Shown piece after piece: positions 47,144-56,649 of a stretch of 64,000 nt of DNA. Within the stretch, counting starts at the first letter, position 1. Each line of letters opens with the position of its first letter. The notes under the pieces were generated by a model. The model ran no database searches and had not been told where the DNA came from. It saw nothing but the letters and a program-made list of their open reading frames with translations. The stretch is from assembly GCF_001429725.1 (NCBI RefSeq), contig NZ_LMHV01000034.1, positions 614 to 64,613 on the forward strand, in the 5' to 3' direction. The DNA comes from Rhizobium sp. Root708 (lineage in GTDB: Bacteria > Pseudomonadota > Alphaproteobacteria > Rhizobiales > Rhizobiaceae). The translations under genes were made by a program, and so were the position numbers.

Positions 47144-48235
47144 ATGCTCGGCATTTTGCGCTATGCGCGTCTGAGCCTTGCTGCCGGCCTGCTGGTTCTA
47201 TCGCCCCTGGCGATCCAGGCGCAGGAGGCATTCAAGGATTTCAAACAGCTGGACACAACGGCGAAGATGCCGAAGCTGAATGCGTTCATCGCGCCAGGTA
47301 CGGCGCCTGAAGGCTCCAAGCTTCATGCCGTCTCGCTGGAAGCGAAGCTGACCGCGAAGGGTGAGGCGGTTCAGGATGGATTGTCCTGGTATGTCTTCAG
47401 CCCCAACGCGGGTGCAGATGGCAAGCTACCTCTCATCGCCAGCTCCCAAGGCGGCTCGGCCGACTTTCAGCTCGCGGCTGGCGACTACTTCGTCAACGTT
47501 TCCTTCGGACGCGCGGGCGTGACGCGGAAGCTGACCGTTCCCGAAGAAGGCGAAGTCGACAAGCAGACGATGGTGCTCGAAGCCGGTGGCCTCGTGCTCA
47601 ACGCCGTCTCCGGCTCCGACATGCGCATTCGCCCCGACCAGTTGAGCTTCTCGATCTATTCGGCTGATGTGCGCGAGGACGGCGAACGCGGCCTGGTCAT
47701 GGCCGATGTAGCGCCGAATACCGTCGTCCGGCTGAACGCCGGCACGTACCATGTCGTTTCCGAGTATGGCGACATCAACGCGTCGGTTCGCGCGGATATC
47801 CAGGTGGAAGCAGGCAAACTGACGGAAGCAACGATCCAGCACAAGGCGGCGCAGATCACCTTCAAGCTTGTATCCGACGCCGGTGGTGAGGCGATCGCGG
47901 ATACGGCGTGGTCGATCCTGACAGCCGCCGGCGACAGCGTCGGCGAAAGCGTAAGCGCGTTTCCGACGATGGTGCTTGCGGAGGGCGAGTATTCGGCCGT
48001 CGCACGCAACAAGGACAAGATCTATCAGCGCGATTTCAAGGTCGAGGCGGGCAAGAATACCGACGTGGAAGTCCTCATGAAGGATGTCCAGCCGGAGCAG
48101 CCGGGCGCTGCGGCGGAGACGGTGCAGCAGCTGCCACCGGAGCAGACCGAACAGCCGACACAGAATCAGGCCACGCCGCTTCCGTCCTACGATCAGCTTC
48201 AGAATGGCGGAACGAGCGGGCAAGATTCCGACTGA
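47144..48235 (+). CDS. Secreted or periplasmic protein of unknown function
   Basis: 363 residues. A signal peptide ([19 protein letters not shown]) precedes a body of repeated beta-strand modules of about 90 residues, each ending in a pattern like [20 protein letters not shown] and [10 protein letters not shown] with a following K-V-E-A-G-K turn. This looks like three or four tandem Ig-like or carboxypeptidase-regulatory-like folds. The tail is Gln/Pro-rich. Start codons at 47102 (GTG) and 47144 (ATG) are both possible. The terminator at 48269 follows. I do not recognise a function. Confidence 0.7.
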   Translation: MLGILRYARLSLAAGLLVLSPLAIQAQEAFKDFKQLDTTAKMPKLNAFIAPGTAPEGSKLHAVSLEAKLTAKGEAVQDGLSWYVFSPNAGADGKLPLIASSQGGSADFQLAAGDYFVNVSFGRAGVTRKLTVPEEGEVDKQTMVLEAGGLVLNAVSGSDMRIRPDQLSFSIYSADVREDGERGLVMADVAPNTVVRLNAGTYHVVSEYGDINASVRADIQVEAGKLTEATIQHKAAQITFKLVSDAGGEAIADTAWSILTAAGDSVGESVSAFPTMVLAEGEYSAVARNKDKIYQRDFKVEAGKNTDVEVLMKDVQPEQPGAAAETVQQLPPEQTEQPTQNQATPLPSYDQLQNGGTSGQDSD

Positions 48236-48268
48236 CCACCCGGCCCTTCCCAATTGATATGCAATAAA

Positions 48269-48300
48269 AAACACCCGGCCTCGCGAGAGACCGGGTGTTT
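48269..48300. terminator. Bidirectional terminator hairpin
   Basis: Ten-base arms AAACACCCGG and CCGGGTGTTT with flanking A and T runs, between the convergent secreted-protein and thrS genes. Confidence 0.8.
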
Positions 48301-48323
48301 CATTTCATTCATCCATCGAAGGC

Positions 48324-50333
48324 TCAGGCTAGAGCTTTGGCCTTCTTGGCCTCCGCCTTGCGCTTCACGTCCGGCGGTGTTGCCTCGAGGGAAAGGGCAG
48401 CAATCGCGTCGTCCAGAGATAGCGACGTCTGCTCCTGGCTACCGAGACGACGGATGTTGACCGTGCGCTCCTCGGCTTCCTTCTTGCCGCAAACGATGAT
48501 GACGGGAACCTTCGTGACGGAATGTTCACGGACCTTGTAGTTGATCTTCTCGTTGCGGAAATCGGTCTCGACCACGAGGCCTGCATCGCGAAGTGCTTCC
48601 GCGACTTCCAGACCGTAGCCGTCCGCCTCGGAGGTGATCGTTGCAACGACCACCTGCAGCGGCGATATCCACAGCGGCAGATGACCTGCAAAGTTTTCGA
48701 TGAGAATGCCGAGGAAGCGTTCCATCGAACCGCAGATCGCGCGGTGGATCATCACCGGTTGGGTCTTTTCCGAGTTGCTGTCGATGTAGAAAGCGCCAAA
48801 TCTCTCCGGCAGATTGAAATCGACCTGCGTCGTTCCGCACTGCCATTCGCGACCGATGGCGTCCTTCAGGGTGTACTCGAACTTCGGGCCGTAGAATGCG
48901 CCCTCGCCCGGCAGGATGCCGGTCTTGATGCGGCCACCCGACTGCGCCTCGATCGTTTTCAAGACATCCATCATGACGGATTCGGCGCGATCCCACAGGG
49001 CATCGGAACCGACGCGCTTTTCAGGACGGGTCGACAGCTTGACGACGATCTCCTTGAAGCCGAAGTCTTCGTAGACCGACAGGATGAGATCGTTGATCTT
49101 CAGGCACTCGGCAGCCATCTGCTCGTCCGTGCAGAAGATGTGCGCGTCATCCTGGGTGAACCCGCGCACACGCATCAGACCATGCAGAGCGCCCGACGGT
49201 TCATAGCGATGTACATTCCCGAATTCCGCCAGTCTGATAGGCAGTTCGCGGTAAGATTTCAGGCCGTGCTTGAAAATCTGAATGTGACCCGGGCAGTTCA
49301 TCGGCTTGAGCGCGAAGACGCGGTTGTCGGCTTCCTTGTCCTCCGGATGCGTCAGCGCATGCGCCGACTTCACCGCGAACATGTTCTCCTGATACCAACC
49401 CCAGTGGCCCGAGGTTTCCCAGAGAGCCGTATCCAGAACCTGAGGCGCATTCACTTCCTGGTAGTCCATTTCAAGGCGACGGCGCATGTAGGAAACCAGG
49501 CTCTGGAAGATGCGCCAGCCCTTGCCGTGCCAGAACACCACGCCTGGACCTTCTTCCTGGAAATGGAACAGGTCCATCTCGCGGCCAAGCTTACGGTGGT
49601 CGCGCTTCTCCGCCTCAGCGAGAACGTGCAGGTAATTGTCGAGCTCGGACTGTTCCGCCCAGGCCGTTCCGTAGATACGGGTCAGCATAGGGTTGTTGGA
49701 ATCGCCGCGCCAATAGGCGCCTGCAACCTTCATCAGTTTGAAGGCAGTGCCGATCTGGCCGGTCGAGGCCATATGCGGGCCGCGGCAAAGGTCGAACCAG
49801 TCGCCCTGATAATAGATCTTCAGGTCCTGGCCCTCAGGAATCGCGTCAACGAGCTCGACCTTGTAACTCTCGCCTTTGGCGGCAAAGACTTCCTTTGCCT
49901 TGTCGCGAGACCAGATCTGCTTCGTGAAGGGTGCGTTGCGCGCGATGATTTCCTTCATCTTCTTCTCGATCTTCGGCAGATCGTCGGGCGTGAAGGGCTC
50001 GTTCTTGGCAAAGTCGTAATAGAAGCCGTTTTCAATCACCGGGCCGATCGTCACCTGGGTGCCGGGCCACAGTTCCTGAACGGCTTCGGCCATGACGTGT
50101 GCGGCGTCGTGGCGAATGAGCTCGAGCGCGCGGGGATCCGAGCGCGTCAGAATCTCGATCTTGCCGTCGGCAATCGGGTCCGACAGATCGCGAACCGTGC
50201 CGTCGATCGCGATCGCGACAGCCTTCTTGGCAAGGGATTTCGAGATGGATTCGGCAACATCCTTGCCGGTGGCCCCAGCATCGTAGCTGCGCACACTACC
50301 ATCTGGGAAAGTCAGGGAAACGGATTGGGACAT
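48324..50333 (-). CDS. thrS: Threonyl-tRNA synthetase
   Basis: 669 residues. TGS domain at the N-terminus ([16 protein letters not shown]), editing domain with [20 protein letters not shown], then the class II catalytic core. Zinc ligands are in PMNCPGHI (Cys), TQDDAHIFC (His) and [14 protein letters not shown] (His). A C-terminal anticodon-binding domain follows. The ATG at 50333 has the usual N-terminus. Long family members of this type are normal. Confidence 0.98.
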   Translation of the reverse strand: MSQSVSLTFPDGSVRSYDAGATGKDVAESISKSLAKKAVAIAIDGTVRDLSDPIADGKIEILTRSDPRALELIRHDAAHVMAEAVQELWPGTQVTIGPVIENGFYYDFAKNEPFTPDDLPKIEKKMKEIIARNAPFTKQIWSRDKAKEVFAAKGESYKVELVDAIPEGQDLKIYYQGDWFDLCRGPHMASTGQIGTAFKLMKVAGAYWRGDSNNPMLTRIYGTAWAEQSELDNYLHVLAEAEKRDHRKLGREMDLFHFQEEGPGVVFWHGKGWRIFQSLVSYMRRRLEMDYQEVNAPQVLDTALWETSGHWGWYQENMFAVKSAHALTHPEDKEADNRVFALKPMNCPGHIQIFKHGLKSYRELPIRLAEFGNVHRYEPSGALHGLMRVRGFTQDDAHIFCTDEQMAAECLKINDLILSVYEDFGFKEIVVKLSTRPEKRVGSDALWDRAESVMMDVLKTIEAQSGGRIKTGILPGEGAFYGPKFEYTLKDAIGREWQCGTTQVDFNLPERFGAFYIDSNSEKTQPVMIHRAICGSMERFLGILIENFAGHLPLWISPLQVVVATITSEADGYGLEVAEALRDAGLVVETDFRNEKINYKVREHSVTKVPVIIVCGKKEAEERTVNIRRLGSQEQTSLSLDDAIAALSLEATPPDVKRKAEAKKAKALA

Positions 50334-50457
50334 ATCGATATTCTCCTTGTCCAGTCCCGCCAACGAATGCGGGTGGTTTCAAATGAAGCGCTTCGTCCGC
50401 ACGAATACGCAGCCGCCTGATAGTAAAAAATTGTGCCCTAGTAAAGGAAAAGCCCGC

Positions 50458-50985
50458 CTAGACGAGCATTTCGGCGAGGCCACGAACCGTGTTCCAGTTC
50501 CGCAACGTGCCGACGCCCATGCGTTTGGTGGTCAGCGCCGACAAGAGCTTCCACTCACTTGGTTTGCCGGCGAAATCGATCCAGAGATTACCAGCCGTCA
50601 GCGCCAGACGCTGCTTTTCGTCGGCATATTTTCTGAGATCGGCAAGGACAGCGCTTTGCAGCGGTTCGCGCATGACGCGGACGATCACCTGGCTCCCCTC
50701 GCCGTCCGGAAACGGGTTTGATCGAGCGAGCGCCAGCCAGTTCGCGCCCTTCCGGACGATGATGTCCACGTGTTTCCCGAACCGTGACCTGAAGGCGGCC
50801 TCAAGGCGCTGCTCCATGTCACCAATCGGTGCATCGTCTGCCTCGAAGACAATATTGCCGGTGGAGACCAGCGTTCGAGGGCTGCGAAAGCCGATCGATA
50901 CGGCCATATCGCGCAGATCCGACATCACCACGCGCCGGCCCGGTGACAATACGATGCTATGTAGCAGACCGACGTAGACGGTCAT
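50458..50985 (-). CDS. DUF1697-family protein
   Basis: 175 residues. The N-terminus (TVYVGLLHSIVLSP, MSDLRDMAVSIGF) and the motif TLVSTGNIVFEAD fit the DUF1697 family, whose first residues normally read as a short alpha/beta sandwich. Biochemical role unknown. The ATG at 50985 is chosen because family homology starts there. It lies 83 bases downstream of yidD on the same strand. Confidence 0.8.
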   Translation of the reverse strand: MTVYVGLLHSIVLSPGRRVVMSDLRDMAVSIGFRSPRTLVSTGNIVFEADDAPIGDMEQRLEAAFRSRFGKHVDIIVRKGANWLALARSNPFPDGEGSQVIVRVMREPLQSAVLADLRKYADEKQRLALTAGNLWIDFAGKPSEWKLLSALTTKRMGVGTLRNWNTVRGLAEMLV

Positions 50986-51068
50986 GCTGCCCGGAACTCC
51001 GATGGGCAATCCGGCAGGGTCATGATGGCGCCCGCGAAAATTGCCCGATCCACACACAGCCACATCGC

Positions 51069-51461
51069 CTAGACTGCCTTCCTCCCCACGGTCCAGTACC
51101 TCCAGGGCGCCCACCAATGATATCGTTCCTCGAGCCGTTCGGGTACAGGATCCAGGCCGCTCGTTCCACCGGGTCCGCAGCGCGCTACCCGAAAAAGCGT
51201 CATCCAGCCGCCAGCCCACAGGCCGTGCCGGGCGATCGACTCGTAGCCATACTCAGAGCAGGTCGGAATGTGCCGGCAACTGTTCCCGATGAATCCCGAC
51301 AGCGTGGTTTGATAGACAAGGATCAGACCCATCCCCAACAGGCGGTCGGGCGTGCGGGAAAAATGACCGCTGAAATTGCGTGATCGCCGCTTTGGACGAG
51401 CGGCAGCCGCGCCGCCCTCGTCCTCGTCATGATCGTCACCGGCTGAACAAAACTGACACAT
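51069..51461 (-). CDS. yidD: Membrane protein insertion efficiency factor
   Basis: 130 residues. The core (LILVYQTTLSGFIGNSCRHIPTC, SEYGYESIARHGLWAGG, FRVARCGPGG) is the conserved YidD/DUF37 sequence, with its characteristic cysteines; it helps YidC insert inner-membrane proteins. Here it is not next to rnpA-yidC but is in a separate cluster after a NifU-like gene, as in other rhizobia. The N-terminal about 35 residues are charged and species-specific. Confidence 0.92.
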   Translation of the reverse strand: MCQFCSAGDDHDEDEGGAAAARPKRRSRNFSGHFSRTPDRLLGMGLILVYQTTLSGFIGNSCRHIPTCSEYGYESIARHGLWAGGWMTLFRVARCGPGGTSGLDPVPERLEERYHWWAPWRYWTVGRKAV

Positions 51462-51475
51462 AGCGTTGCCTGGAC

Positions 51476-51922
51476 CTACGCGGTGACCGTCTGTATTCGC
51501 TTGGCTTCCACCTGACCGATGGCATCGACCACGGCGTCGAATGTCAACATCGTTGAAGCGTGGCGTGCTTTATAGTCCTTTACCGGGCGAAGGAACCGCA
51601 TGTCCTCAAAACGCCCTTCCGGCCCGTCACCGTCGGCTTTCAGCATTGCGAGCATATCTTCGCGTGCCCGGCGAATTTCCTGCGCCGTCGCGCCGACCAC
51701 ATGCTGCGCCATGACGGAAGACGATGCCTGACCGAGCGCGCAAGCCTTGACGTCATGGGCAAAAGCAACGACGGTTTCGCCATCCATCTTGAGCCAGATT
51801 GTTACCTTCGAGCCGCAGAGTTTTGAATGCGCGTGCGCGCTTGCGTCGGCGTCCGAGAGAGTCCCGATCAAAGGGATATTGCCCGCGAATTCGAGAATCT
51901 TGCTGTTGTAGATGTCTTCCAT
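51476..51922 (-). CDS. NifU/IscU-like iron-sulfur scaffold homologue, incomplete ligand set
   Basis: 148 residues. The IscU fold is readable: LCGSKVTIWLKMD, HDVKACALGQASSSVM, DYKARHASTM. Cys36 and Cys61 match two of the three cluster ligands, but the third cysteine of IscU is Ala122 (RHAS), and the aspartate after the first Cys is Ser38. So it may carry an altered cluster or serve a different role. The ATG at 51922 is used. It is upstream of yidD on one strand with 14 bases between. Confidence 0.8.
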   Translation of the reverse strand: MEDIYNSKILEFAGNIPLIGTLSDADASAHAHSKLCGSKVTIWLKMDGETVVAFAHDVKACALGQASSSVMAQHVVGATAQEIRRAREDMLAMLKADGDGPEGRFEDMRFLRPVKDYKARHASTMLTFDAVVDAIGQVEAKRIQTVTA

Positions 51923-52085
51923 CTTGGATTTTGCTCCAAAACATGTGCCGAGCGCCATTCCTACTGTCATTGTAGCACAAACAAAAAACACACTGTGTCG
52001 CGCTGAAAGACTTACATAGGGGTGCCGTTTTCCTATATGTATGTCGTTCGAAGGCCATAAAAATGCAATGGCCTCGGGTAAGTTT

Positions 52086-52150
52086 GATTGGGAAACCGTG
52101 CCGGAAGGGCGGAATTACGCCCCGAAAGCCCCGGAGCCTGCCAAAGGTGC
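52086..52150 (+). promoter_or_regulatory. Structured folE leader, possible THF-II (folE motif) riboswitch
   Basis: Before folE there is a 302-base gap. Within it, GGGCG (52107-52111) pairs with CGCCC (52118-52122), enclosed by CCGG (52101-52104) and CCGG (52131-52134). A second perfect hairpin, GGTCCGC/GCGGACC (52192-52209), sits directly against the AGGAG ribosome site. THF-II riboswitches are known upstream of folE in Alphaproteobacteria and bind reduced folates. Position and a small hairpin core agree, but I cannot check the consensus. A cobalamin riboswitch was considered and does not fit well. Confidence 0.5.
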
Positions 52151-52224
52151 ATGAATTCCCTTGTGGGATTGCCAGTGGCTAGTCCGAAGACGGTCCGCCA
52201 ACGCGGACCAGGAGACAGTTGCAT

Positions 52225-52839
52225 ATGGACGCCATAGTCAAGAATTTTCCGCAGACCACGCCTGAATCCAGTCGCCCTACACAGAAAGAAGCCGAAGACG
52301 CTGTCCGGACTTTGCTTCGCTGGGCTGGCGATGATCCTGCCCGCGAAGGTCTGCTCGATACGCCGGCGCGTGTGGCAAAGGCCTATCGCGAGCTTTTTGC
52401 CGGCTACGAAATGGATGCCGAGGATGTGCTTGGCCGCACATTCGAGGAAGTGGCGGGCTATGACGACATGGTCCTGGTGAAGGACATTCCGTTCTTCTCC
52501 CACTGCGAGCATCACATGGTGCCGATCATCGGCAAGGCCCATGTGGCCTACATGCCGGAAGGACGCGTGCTCGGGCTCTCGAAGATCGCGCGCGTCGTGG
52601 AAATCTATGGACGTCGCCTGCAGACGCAGGAGACAATGACGGCTCAGATCGCCAAGGCGATCGACGAAACGTTGCGGCCGCGTGGCGTGGCAATCATGAT
52701 CGAAGCCGAACACATGTGCATGGCCATGCGCGGTGTTCAGAAGCAGGGATCGACCACGCTGACGACCACATTTACCGGAAGCTTCAAGACCGAGCCTGCC
52801 GATCAGGCGCGTTTCATGTCCATGGTGCGAGGCCGCTAA
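52225..52839 (+). CDS. folE: GTP cyclohydrolase I
   Basis: 204 residues. First step of folate (tetrahydrofolate) synthesis, opening GTP to 7,8-dihydroneopterin triphosphate. Zinc ligands are in [18 protein letters not shown] and in AEHMCMAM; other core motifs are [14 protein letters not shown] and [11 protein letters not shown]. The ATG at 52225 has an AGGAGA site that abuts the leader hairpin. A structured leader suggests folate-level control. hisI follows 27 bases later. Confidence 0.97.
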   Translation: MDAIVKNFPQTTPESSRPTQKEAEDAVRTLLRWAGDDPAREGLLDTPARVAKAYRELFAGYEMDAEDVLGRTFEEVAGYDDMVLVKDIPFFSHCEHHMVPIIGKAHVAYMPEGRVLGLSKIARVVEIYGRRLQTQETMTAQIAKAIDETLRPRGVAIMIEAEHMCMAMRGVQKQGSTTLTTTFTGSFKTEPADQARFMSMVRGR

Positions 52840-52866
52840 CCCGCCTTCGCTTGAGAGAGCCGCAAT

Positions 52867-53322
52867 ATGCCCTTCGCCTTCAATGCACCGTCCGACGACA
52901 AATCTGAACTCGAGGATGCTGGCGATTTCACGCCGCGGTTTGACGACCGCGGCCTGATCACGGCGATCGTGACCGACGCTCATGACGGCGAGCTTCTCAT
53001 GGTGGCTCATATGAACGCTCAAGCGCTCGCGTTGACGATCCAGACCCGCAAAGCGCACTATTTCAGCCGCTCGCGCGGCAAATTGTGGATCAAGGGCGAA
53101 ACCTCCGGCAACATCCAGATGGTGAAAGAGATCCGAACGGACTGCGATCAGGACGCCATCTGGCTCAAGGTCGAGGTGGCAGGCCACGACGCGACCTGTC
53201 ACACCGGCAGACGTTCCTGCTTCTACAGGACGGTCGATCTTGTCGAAGGGCGCCCCATGCTCGATATCGTCGACGACGAGCGCCAGTTCGATCCCAACGA
53301 AATTTACGGAAAACAGCCGTAA
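52867..53322 (+). CDS. hisI: Phosphoribosyl-AMP cyclohydrolase
   Basis: 151 residues, stand-alone (no HisE fusion). Third step of histidine synthesis. The metal-binding region reads [14 protein letters not shown] and [16 protein letters not shown], with the conserved [22 protein letters not shown] segment before it. It is close behind folE, so folate and histidine genes share a transcript. Confidence 0.97.
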   Translation: MPFAFNAPSDDKSELEDAGDFTPRFDDRGLITAIVTDAHDGELLMVAHMNAQALALTIQTRKAHYFSRSRGKLWIKGETSGNIQMVKEIRTDCDQDAIWLKVEVAGHDATCHTGRRSCFYRTVDLVEGRPMLDIVDDERQFDPNEIYGKQP

Positions 53323-53435
53323 AACAGCATCGCCGTCTCTTTTTGAGACGGAGAATGCGGCCATATACCAATTGGAAAGGGAAACGGGACACTAATGATC
53401 CGATACGGGTGTTCCGGCCATGAGGGAGGCGAAGG

Positions 53436-54401
53436 ATGTTGAGCTGGAGTTCGAACCGTCAAAGCGCTGAGGGCGGCGGTTCCGACATGGGTACTCCGGC
53501 GGACACCAAGGTTTTGCCTCCTGCCCCGCCTGCTCCGAAGAAATCCAAGCTGGCGCTTGCCCTCGGTGGAGGCGCTGCGCGCGGCTGGGCTCACATCGGG
53601 GTTCTGCGCGCGCTGGACGAAGCCGGCATCGAGATCGGCATGATTGCCGGCACATCGATAGGTGCCCTGGTCGGCGGCTGCTACCTTGCCGGAAAACTCG
53701 ACGAACTCGAATCATTCGCGCGCTCGCTTACCATGCGGCGCATCGCGAGCCTTCTCGACCTGACCATCGGCGGCAGCGGCCTCTTCGGCGGCATGCGGCT
53801 GACGAAGCGAATGCAGGAACACCTGGAAGGATTGAGCGTAGAAGATCTGGACCGTCCGTTCGTGGCGGTTGCTGCGGAGGTCAATACCGGGCACGAGGTA
53901 TGGATCGCGAATGGCTCGCTGATCACGGCGCTGCGCGCCTCCTACGCCCTGCCCGGAATTTTCGAGCCGATCCGCAGCAATCATCGAACACTTGTCGATG
54001 GCGCCCTGGTCAATCCTGTTCCGGTTTCCGTCTGCCGCGCCTACGAGCAGCCGCTGGTCGTTGCCGTGAACCTCAACTACGATCTGTACGGGCGTTCAGC
54101 CGTCGTGCGACACAGCGCCGGCCTGTCCCCGCTCGAAGTGCAGAAGCAGGAGCACGCACCATACGCGAAGCTCGGCATGACAGGCGTGATGGTGCAGGCC
54201 TTCAACATCATACAGGACCGGATCGCCCGCGCCCGTCTCGCCGGAGATCCGCCCGACATCTCGCTGCAACCCCGCATGAGCGACATCGGACTTTCCGAAT
54301 TCCACCGCGCCGGCGAAGCGATCGAGCGTGGATACGAGGAGGCGAAAGTTCGCCTTCCGGAACTCAAGAGAATGCAAGAGATGTATGCCGGCTCTATCTG
54401 A
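53436..54401 (+). CDS. Patatin-like phospholipase family protein (RssA-like)
   Basis: 321 residues. The glycine-rich oxyanion loop LALGGGAARGWAHIGVL is at about residue 40, the nucleophile in GTSIGALVGG near 73, and the catalytic aspartate in VDGALVNP near 187. Patatin-type enzymes hydrolyse acyl ester bonds in lipids. There is no signal peptide, so it is cytoplasmic or membrane-associated. Start at ATG 53436 (a second, 53487, is possible). Confidence 0.93.
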   Translation: MLSWSSNRQSAEGGGSDMGTPADTKVLPPAPPAPKKSKLALALGGGAARGWAHIGVLRALDEAGIEIGMIAGTSIGALVGGCYLAGKLDELESFARSLTMRRIASLLDLTIGGSGLFGGMRLTKRMQEHLEGLSVEDLDRPFVAVAAEVNTGHEVWIANGSLITALRASYALPGIFEPIRSNHRTLVDGALVNPVPVSVCRAYEQPLVVAVNLNYDLYGRSAVVRHSAGLSPLEVQKQEHAPYAKLGMTGVMVQAFNIIQDRIARARLAGDPPDISLQPRMSDIGLSEFHRAGEAIERGYEEAKVRLPELKRMQEMYAGSI

Positions 54402-54416
54402 CGAGCCGGCACGACT

Positions 54417-54851
54417 TCAGCCGGCGATGTAAGCCTTGATTTCTTCGGCTTCGCGCTCGACTTCGGCAATGCGCGTCTTCACGACGTCACCGATCGAGAT
54501 AATGCCCGCCAGTTTGCCGTTTGCCTCAACCGGTACGTGACGGAACCTGCGGCTCGTCATCAATTCCATCAGTTCGTTGACTGTCGTGCCTTCGTTGCAG
54601 CGATAGACCTTCGCCGTCATCAGTGTCGCCACGGGCTGTTCGAGACAGCCTGCACCGAGTTTGGCGATCGCATGGACGACGTCTCGTTCGGTGAATATGC
54701 CGGAGATCTTGTTTTCCATCCCGACGATAACGATCGCGCCGATCTTCTTCTTGCTGAGAATCACAGCGGCTTCGGAAACGGTCGTTTGCGGGCCGGCCGT
54801 CACCACATCCCTGCCCTTGGCCTCGAGTATGGCTCTGACTGTATTGGACAT
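54417..54851 (-). CDS. CBS-domain pair protein
   Basis: 144 residues with two CBS domains: GPQTTVSEAAVILSKKKIGAIVI (residues about 18-60) with FTERDVV, and CNEGTTVNELMELMTSRRFRHVPV (about 80-130) with IISIGDVV. Such pairs bind adenosine nucleotides and act as energy or redox sensors; nothing else is attached. An excellent GGAGG site precedes the ATG. It is convergent with the patatin gene. Confidence 0.9.
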   Translation of the reverse strand: MSNTVRAILEAKGRDVVTAGPQTTVSEAAVILSKKKIGAIVIVGMENKISGIFTERDVVHAIAKLGAGCLEQPVATLMTAKVYRCNEGTTVNELMELMTSRRFRHVPVEANGKLAGIISIGDVVKTRIAEVEREAEEIKAYIAG

Positions 54852-54951
54852 TTTTAACCTCCTATGTCGAAAGCGAAATACTTCTACTGATCACAGGTGC
54901 CCGCGGCGGTCTCTCCTCCCATCGCGGATCAGGTCAAATGGTGCACTCCTC

Positions 54952-55710
54952 TCAAGAGGATTGCAACACATCCGAATTATCTTGATCTTCCGACGGCGCG
55001 CGGTCGAAAAATGCAAAGAGCAGGAAGCCGAAAGCGAAGCCACCGATATGCGCATCCCATGCGATCGGCTGATCGCTGGTTCCGATCAGGGGTATCCCAA
55101 CTGCGATAAGGATATTTCCGGCGAACCAGAACAGGATAAACATCGCAACGGTGCGGCTGCGCAGCGCAAGAGGGATTGATAGGCGCGGATTGAGGTGCGC
55201 GGGGCCCGGCGGTCTGCGCTCGGGCGGGAAGGCGAAGCGGCACGCCGCTCCCATCAGCGCGGAGACGACGCCCGACGCACCGATAAGTACGGTGGCTCCG
55301 CCCCAGTTCAAGCCCGCATGCAGAGCAGCCGAGGCAATGGCTGAAAGAACCCAGAAGACCACGTAGCGCGCGACGCCTATCCTGCGGGCAACCGGGGCAC
55401 CGAAGGCCATCAGCCACAGTCCGTTGAAGACGATATGCTCGACACCGCCATGCAGCAGCGAATAGGTCACCGGCGTCCAGTAAAGCTGCGGCCCCTGCTC
55501 CGCCAATGCGGTGGCATAGCGCAACGGGATGAAGCCGAAATTGAAGAAAAGCCAGTCGGTGGCCGCTTCGGAAAGCAGCAGGGCCTGAACCGCGTATATC
55601 GCCACAAGTACGGCGATGCTCGCCAGCACGGGGCCGGGAAGATTGAAAATCGGGGTGCGCTGTGGCGACGGGGGTTCCGCTGTCGCTTGCGGTTCGACCG
55701 AATCGTCCAT
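54952..55710 (-). CDS. Rhomboid-family intramembrane serine protease
   Basis: 252 residues with six or seven membrane helices. The nucleophile is in LIGASGVVSALMGAA (GASG) near residue 148, and the catalytic histidine in WDAHIGGFAFGFLL near residue 220; the asparagine region (IVFNGLWLMAFG) is present. Rhomboids cleave single-pass membrane proteins. The ATG at 55710 has a GAGGG site. Between it and its likely promoter lies a strong terminator hairpin, which may attenuate it. Confidence 0.9.
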   Translation of the reverse strand: MDDSVEPQATAEPPSPQRTPIFNLPGPVLASIAVLVAIYAVQALLLSEAATDWLFFNFGFIPLRYATALAEQGPQLYWTPVTYSLLHGGVEHIVFNGLWLMAFGAPVARRIGVARYVVFWVLSAIASAALHAGLNWGGATVLIGASGVVSALMGAACRFAFPPERRPPGPAHLNPRLSIPLALRSRTVAMFILFWFAGNILIAVGIPLIGTSDQPIAWDAHIGGFAFGFLLFAFFDRAPSEDQDNSDVLQSS

Positions 55711-55758
55711 CAACAGCCCTCGCTTGCTTCGAAAGGCAGGCTTACAGGAGCGACAGAC

Positions 55759-55792
55759 AAAAAAAAAGCCGTTCGGCATGAAGCCGAACGGC
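55759..55792 (-). terminator. Strong rho-independent terminator upstream of the rhomboid gene
   Basis: A perfect 10-bp stem (GCCGTTCGGC 55768-55777 with GCCGAACGGC 55783-55792, loop of five) is followed on the minus strand by nine consecutive T (55767-55759). No gene is upstream of it on that strand. Confidence 0.85.
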
Positions 55793-55864
55793 CCGCTGGG
55801 CGCCCCTCCCCCGAGATGACCTGCGCACCAGCAATCTGTGCTGAACTTCCGCAACCGGAAGCGA
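55768..55864 (-). ncRNA. Candidate small RNA or rhomboid-gene leader with attenuator
   Basis: On the minus strand a promoter-like pair, TTGAGC (55900-55895) and AACTAT (55877-55872), with 17-base spacing, is followed by about 100 bases ending in the terminator at 55792-55759. No reading frame is visible inside. It may be a discrete small RNA, or the 5' part of the rhomboid transcript with premature termination 49 bases before its ATG. Rhizobial small-RNA families (such as the alpha-r groups) should be compared. Confidence 0.45.
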
Positions 55865-55995
55865 TGACTGGATAGTTGCATGCCGCGCCGCGCCGCTCAA
55901 CCGTAACCACTTCTTAACCTTAACCGCCGCGATCTGGCATGAAAAACGCATCGGACCTCTTATCGACGGCCATGAGGGCCGTGTTTTGAACCGGA

Positions 55996-56649
55996 ATGAA
56001 ACAGATCGGCCAATCCATGCGTCTCAGGGCAACCATCGACATTTTTGAGTATTGGAACCGCATTCGCGGCACGGAACTGGCGCCCTTGCGGTCTCAGATA
56101 GAGCCTCGGGAAGTCCGCCACATCCTCGCAAATCTCTTCATGCTGGAGAAGACGGAGGCCGGGCGGATCGTCTTCAGGCTGGCCGGAACGAAGATCTGCG
56201 ACCTTTTCGGTCGGGACCTTGGAGGTGGTGGCCTCGCCGAGCTCTGGGCACATGGCCAGGAAGACATCGAGAGCACGGCCGCCGGAATTATGGACCATGG
56301 CATACCGGCCCTGCTGAACGCCACGGGCTACAGCACCGCAGGACACCGTGCGACGTTCGAGATCATTCTCCTCCCGCTGCGTTCGGCAGACGGCGGCAAC
56401 GACAAGCTACTGGGCGCAATCGCACCTGCAACCGCCGCGAGCTGGCTCGAGGTGGTGCCGCTGCAGTTCCTGGCCCTTGACCGCAGCCGACTGCTTCACG
56501 AACCGCTGGCCCGCCAACTCGATACCCTGCAACCGCCTGCCCCGGCTCCGGCCACGCGCCCCGCGTCGATCTCGGCAACGCTGCAGCGTTTGATGTCTGG
56601 ACTCCTGCACCGTCCGTCGGACGGAGATGTGCCATTTCGGCACTACTGA
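55996..56649 (+). CDS. PAS domain-containing protein (PAS_5 / DUF1488-like sensor)
   Basis: 217 residues. A single PAS-type domain covers about residues 15-165: FEYWNRIRGTELAPLRSQIEP then RIVFRLAGTKICDLFGRDLGG and a strand-rich end. This matches the PAS_5 family of Alphaproteobacteria, which has no catalytic output domain. The Pro/Ala-rich tail (about 175-195) is a linker. It is 100 bases before the PilZ gene on the same strand, a sensory arrangement often repeated in rhizobia. Confidence 0.8.
   Translation: MKQIGQSMRLRATIDIFEYWNRIRGTELAPLRSQIEPREVRHILANLFMLEKTEAGRIVFRLAGTKICDLFGRDLGGGGLAELWAHGQEDIESTAAGIMDHGIPALLNATGYSTAGHRATFEIILLPLRSADGGNDKLLGAIAPATAASWLEVVPLQFLALDRSRLLHEPLARQLDTLQPPAPAPATRPASISATLQRLMSGLLHRPSDGDVPFRHY

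Noticed and set aside
52060-52224. Cobalamin riboswitch before folE
   Set aside because: GGGAAACCGTGCC and CAGGAGAC look like cobalamin-box pieces, but the spacing and core elements do not match, and folE is not a cobalamin-linked gene. A folate-type leader fits better.
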